Source of the DNA: Bacteroidales bacterium UBA1722
Lineage (GTDB): Bacteria > Bacteroidota > Bacteroidia > Bacteroidales > UBA932
Assembly: GCA_002317435.1 (NCBI GenBank)
Contig: DCIQ01000007.1
Coordinates: 1-7,887, forward strand
Length of the DNA stretch: 7,887 bases
Reading direction: 5' to 3'
Of this stretch, positions 7,096 to 7,887 are shown one piece after another (positions within the stretch are counted from its first letter, which is position 1; the number at the start of each line of letters is the position of its first letter). A program made the translations under genes and the position numbers. The notes under the pieces were generated by a model. That model ran no database searches. It worked only from the letters and a program-made list of their open reading frames with translations, and was not told the DNA's origin.

Positions 7096-7869
7096 ATGTC
7101 AGGCAAATATGCATCCCCGTTCGACGCCAAGGCCCGAGTCATAGGCCTGGTCTCGACTCTGTGCGTACACGCCGGAATTTTCTGCGGGATGACGGCTGAA
7201 ATCACCCCCGCCCCGCCTCCGGAAGAAGACATGGAGATTCTGATTGACTTCTCCGAAGAGATATCCCCCATGCCGGAACCGGAACCCATCGAGGTGAAAT
7301 CCGGCCGGGAGCCGCGGGCCAGAAACGTATCGGAAGAGATCAATCTGGTGCAGAAGGCGGAAGCCCCGGAGAAGGGCCTGCGCGAAAACCGCGGCGAAGA
7401 ATCCACGATGGGCGATGAAGGGGACGTGGAGAAACCCGAACCCCCGAGAAAGGAAATAGACCGTCGGGCGCTCTTCGCATCGGCGAAGAACCGTCAGGCC
7501 GACACCTCCCAGGCCCAGGTGGCCGAAAATCCCCGCAGCGACCGTCTGAAAGAAGGTCATGCCTCCGGCAATACTCTCCGGGGGCGCACGGACGGGACAC
7601 CCACGGCCCGACTCGAAGGGCGCACGGTGGTAGGTGCTCTGCCTGAGCCGGAATACGCTTCAAAAGATGAAACCGGCCAGGTCGTGGTAAGTATTACGGT
7701 AGATGCCTACGGCAATGTAATCGACGCCACCCCGGGTGCCGCCGGCACCACAGTCCAGAGCGCGAACCTCTGGGCCGCATCCAAGAAAGCCGCCCTGAAA
7801 GCCAAATTCTCGAACGGCACCTCCGCCGTCCAGAAGGGAACCATCACCTACGTTTTCAAATTGAAATAG
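7096..7869 (+). CDS. tonB: TonB family energy transducer
   Basis: A 257-residue protein with three parts. The first is one N-terminal membrane helix (about 13-32) containing S20 and H25 in STLCVH, the serine-histidine spacing used by TonB to couple to ExbB/ExbD. The second is a long, highly charged, probably disordered periplasmic linker (about 34-175) with short proline-acid patches such as MPEPEP and EKPEPP. The third is a C-terminal TonB-type domain (about 176-257) with RTVVGALPEPEY, VVVSITVDAYGNV and a final ITYVFKLK strand. It should transmit motor energy to outer-membrane TonB-dependent transporters, such as those for siderophores, vitamin B12 or glycans in this phylum. The linker lacks long PK or PE repeats. 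No second stop or frame break is seen. Assignment as TonB rather than TolA rests on the C-terminal domain. Confidence 0.9.
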   Translation: MSGKYASPFDAKARVIGLVSTLCVHAGIFCGMTAEITPAPPPEEDMEILIDFSEEISPMPEPEPIEVKSGREPRARNVSEEINLVQKAEAPEKGLRENRGEESTMGDEGDVEKPEPPRKEIDRRALFASAKNRQADTSQAQVAENPRSDRLKEGHASGNTLRGRTDGTPTARLEGRTVVGALPEPEYASKDETGQVVVSITVDAYGNVIDATPGAAGTTVQSANLWAASKKAALKAKFSNGTSAVQKGTITYVFKLK

Positions 7870-7877
7870 CCTGATAT

Positions 7878-7887
7878 ATGGACACAC
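7878..7887 (+). CDS. Possible start of the next gene, cut by window edge
   Basis: An ATG at 7878 lies eight bases after the tonB stop and opens a frame (Met-Asp-Thr) to the edge. The spacing equals that between the other genes of this operon, and no terminator-like hairpin separates it from tonB. Three codons cannot identify a product. In some Bacteroidales a folC gene follows exbB-exbD-tonB, but nothing here tests that. Confidence 0.3.

Noticed and set aside
7099..7560. A 153-codon minus-strand open frame inside tonB
   Set aside because: It lies opposite the low-complexity TonB linker, whose codon bias explains the lack of stops.
1..7887. Search for CRISPR repeats, insertion sequences, tRNA or rRNA genes, and defence-system genes
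   Set aside because: No spaced repeats, transposase motifs, RNA gene signatures or defence domains were seen. MoxR plus VWA proteins can occur in defence-like ternary systems, but the BatA/BatB context identifies this as the aerotolerance operon.

Overview
The window looks like a chromosomal segment of a Bacteroidota bacterium, most likely a member of the Bacteroidales with a moderately high GC content. Three things support this. The left block has the gene order of the Bacteroidota Bat (aerotolerance) operon. The right block is an ExbB-ExbD-TonB set in the Bacteroidota style. The short intergenic region holds a TAnnTTTG-type -7 element. The genus cannot be fixed from sequence reading alone.

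Layout: two divergent gene blocks are separated by a 79-bp gap at 5103-5181. On the minus strand, reading right to left, the order is a MoxR-type AAA+ ATPase (4110-5102), a DUF58 protein (3199-4086), a signal-peptide membrane protein with a possible BatD-like extracytoplasmic part (2198-3196), BatA (1197-2201), and a BatB gene that runs off the left edge (1-1195). Spacing is tight: 23 bp, then about 0 bp, then an ATGA overlap, then 1 bp. This is one operon with probable translational coupling. On the plus strand the order is truA (5182-5961), exbB (5971-6657), exbD (6664-7077), tonB (7096-7869), and the probable first codons of another gene at 7878. Gaps there are 6 to 18 bp, again one operon.

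How the genes work together: in the Bat block, the MoxR ATPase is expected to act as a chaperone-like partner of the von Willebrand A (VWA) proteins. Three proteins (DUF58, BatA, BatB) each keep an intact metal-binding MIDAS set. BatA and BatB are anchored by membrane helices with the VWA domain predicted on the periplasmic side. The right block encodes the tRNA pseudouridine synthase TruA, then the proton-driven ExbB/ExbD motor and its TonB transducer, which energise outer-membrane TonB-dependent transporters.

The most notable point is that the batB frame does not stop where BatB proteins normally end. It continues in frame through a second signal-peptide-like segment into the start of a TPR domain, which looks like BatC. 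The visible part is therefore a BatB-BatC fusion, cut by the window edge, with a GC-rich inverted-repeat cluster exactly at the junction. Otherwise this is a conserved, ordinary region, and no clearly undescribed system was found. Apart from the 79-bp divergent gap there is no non-coding stretch of any size.
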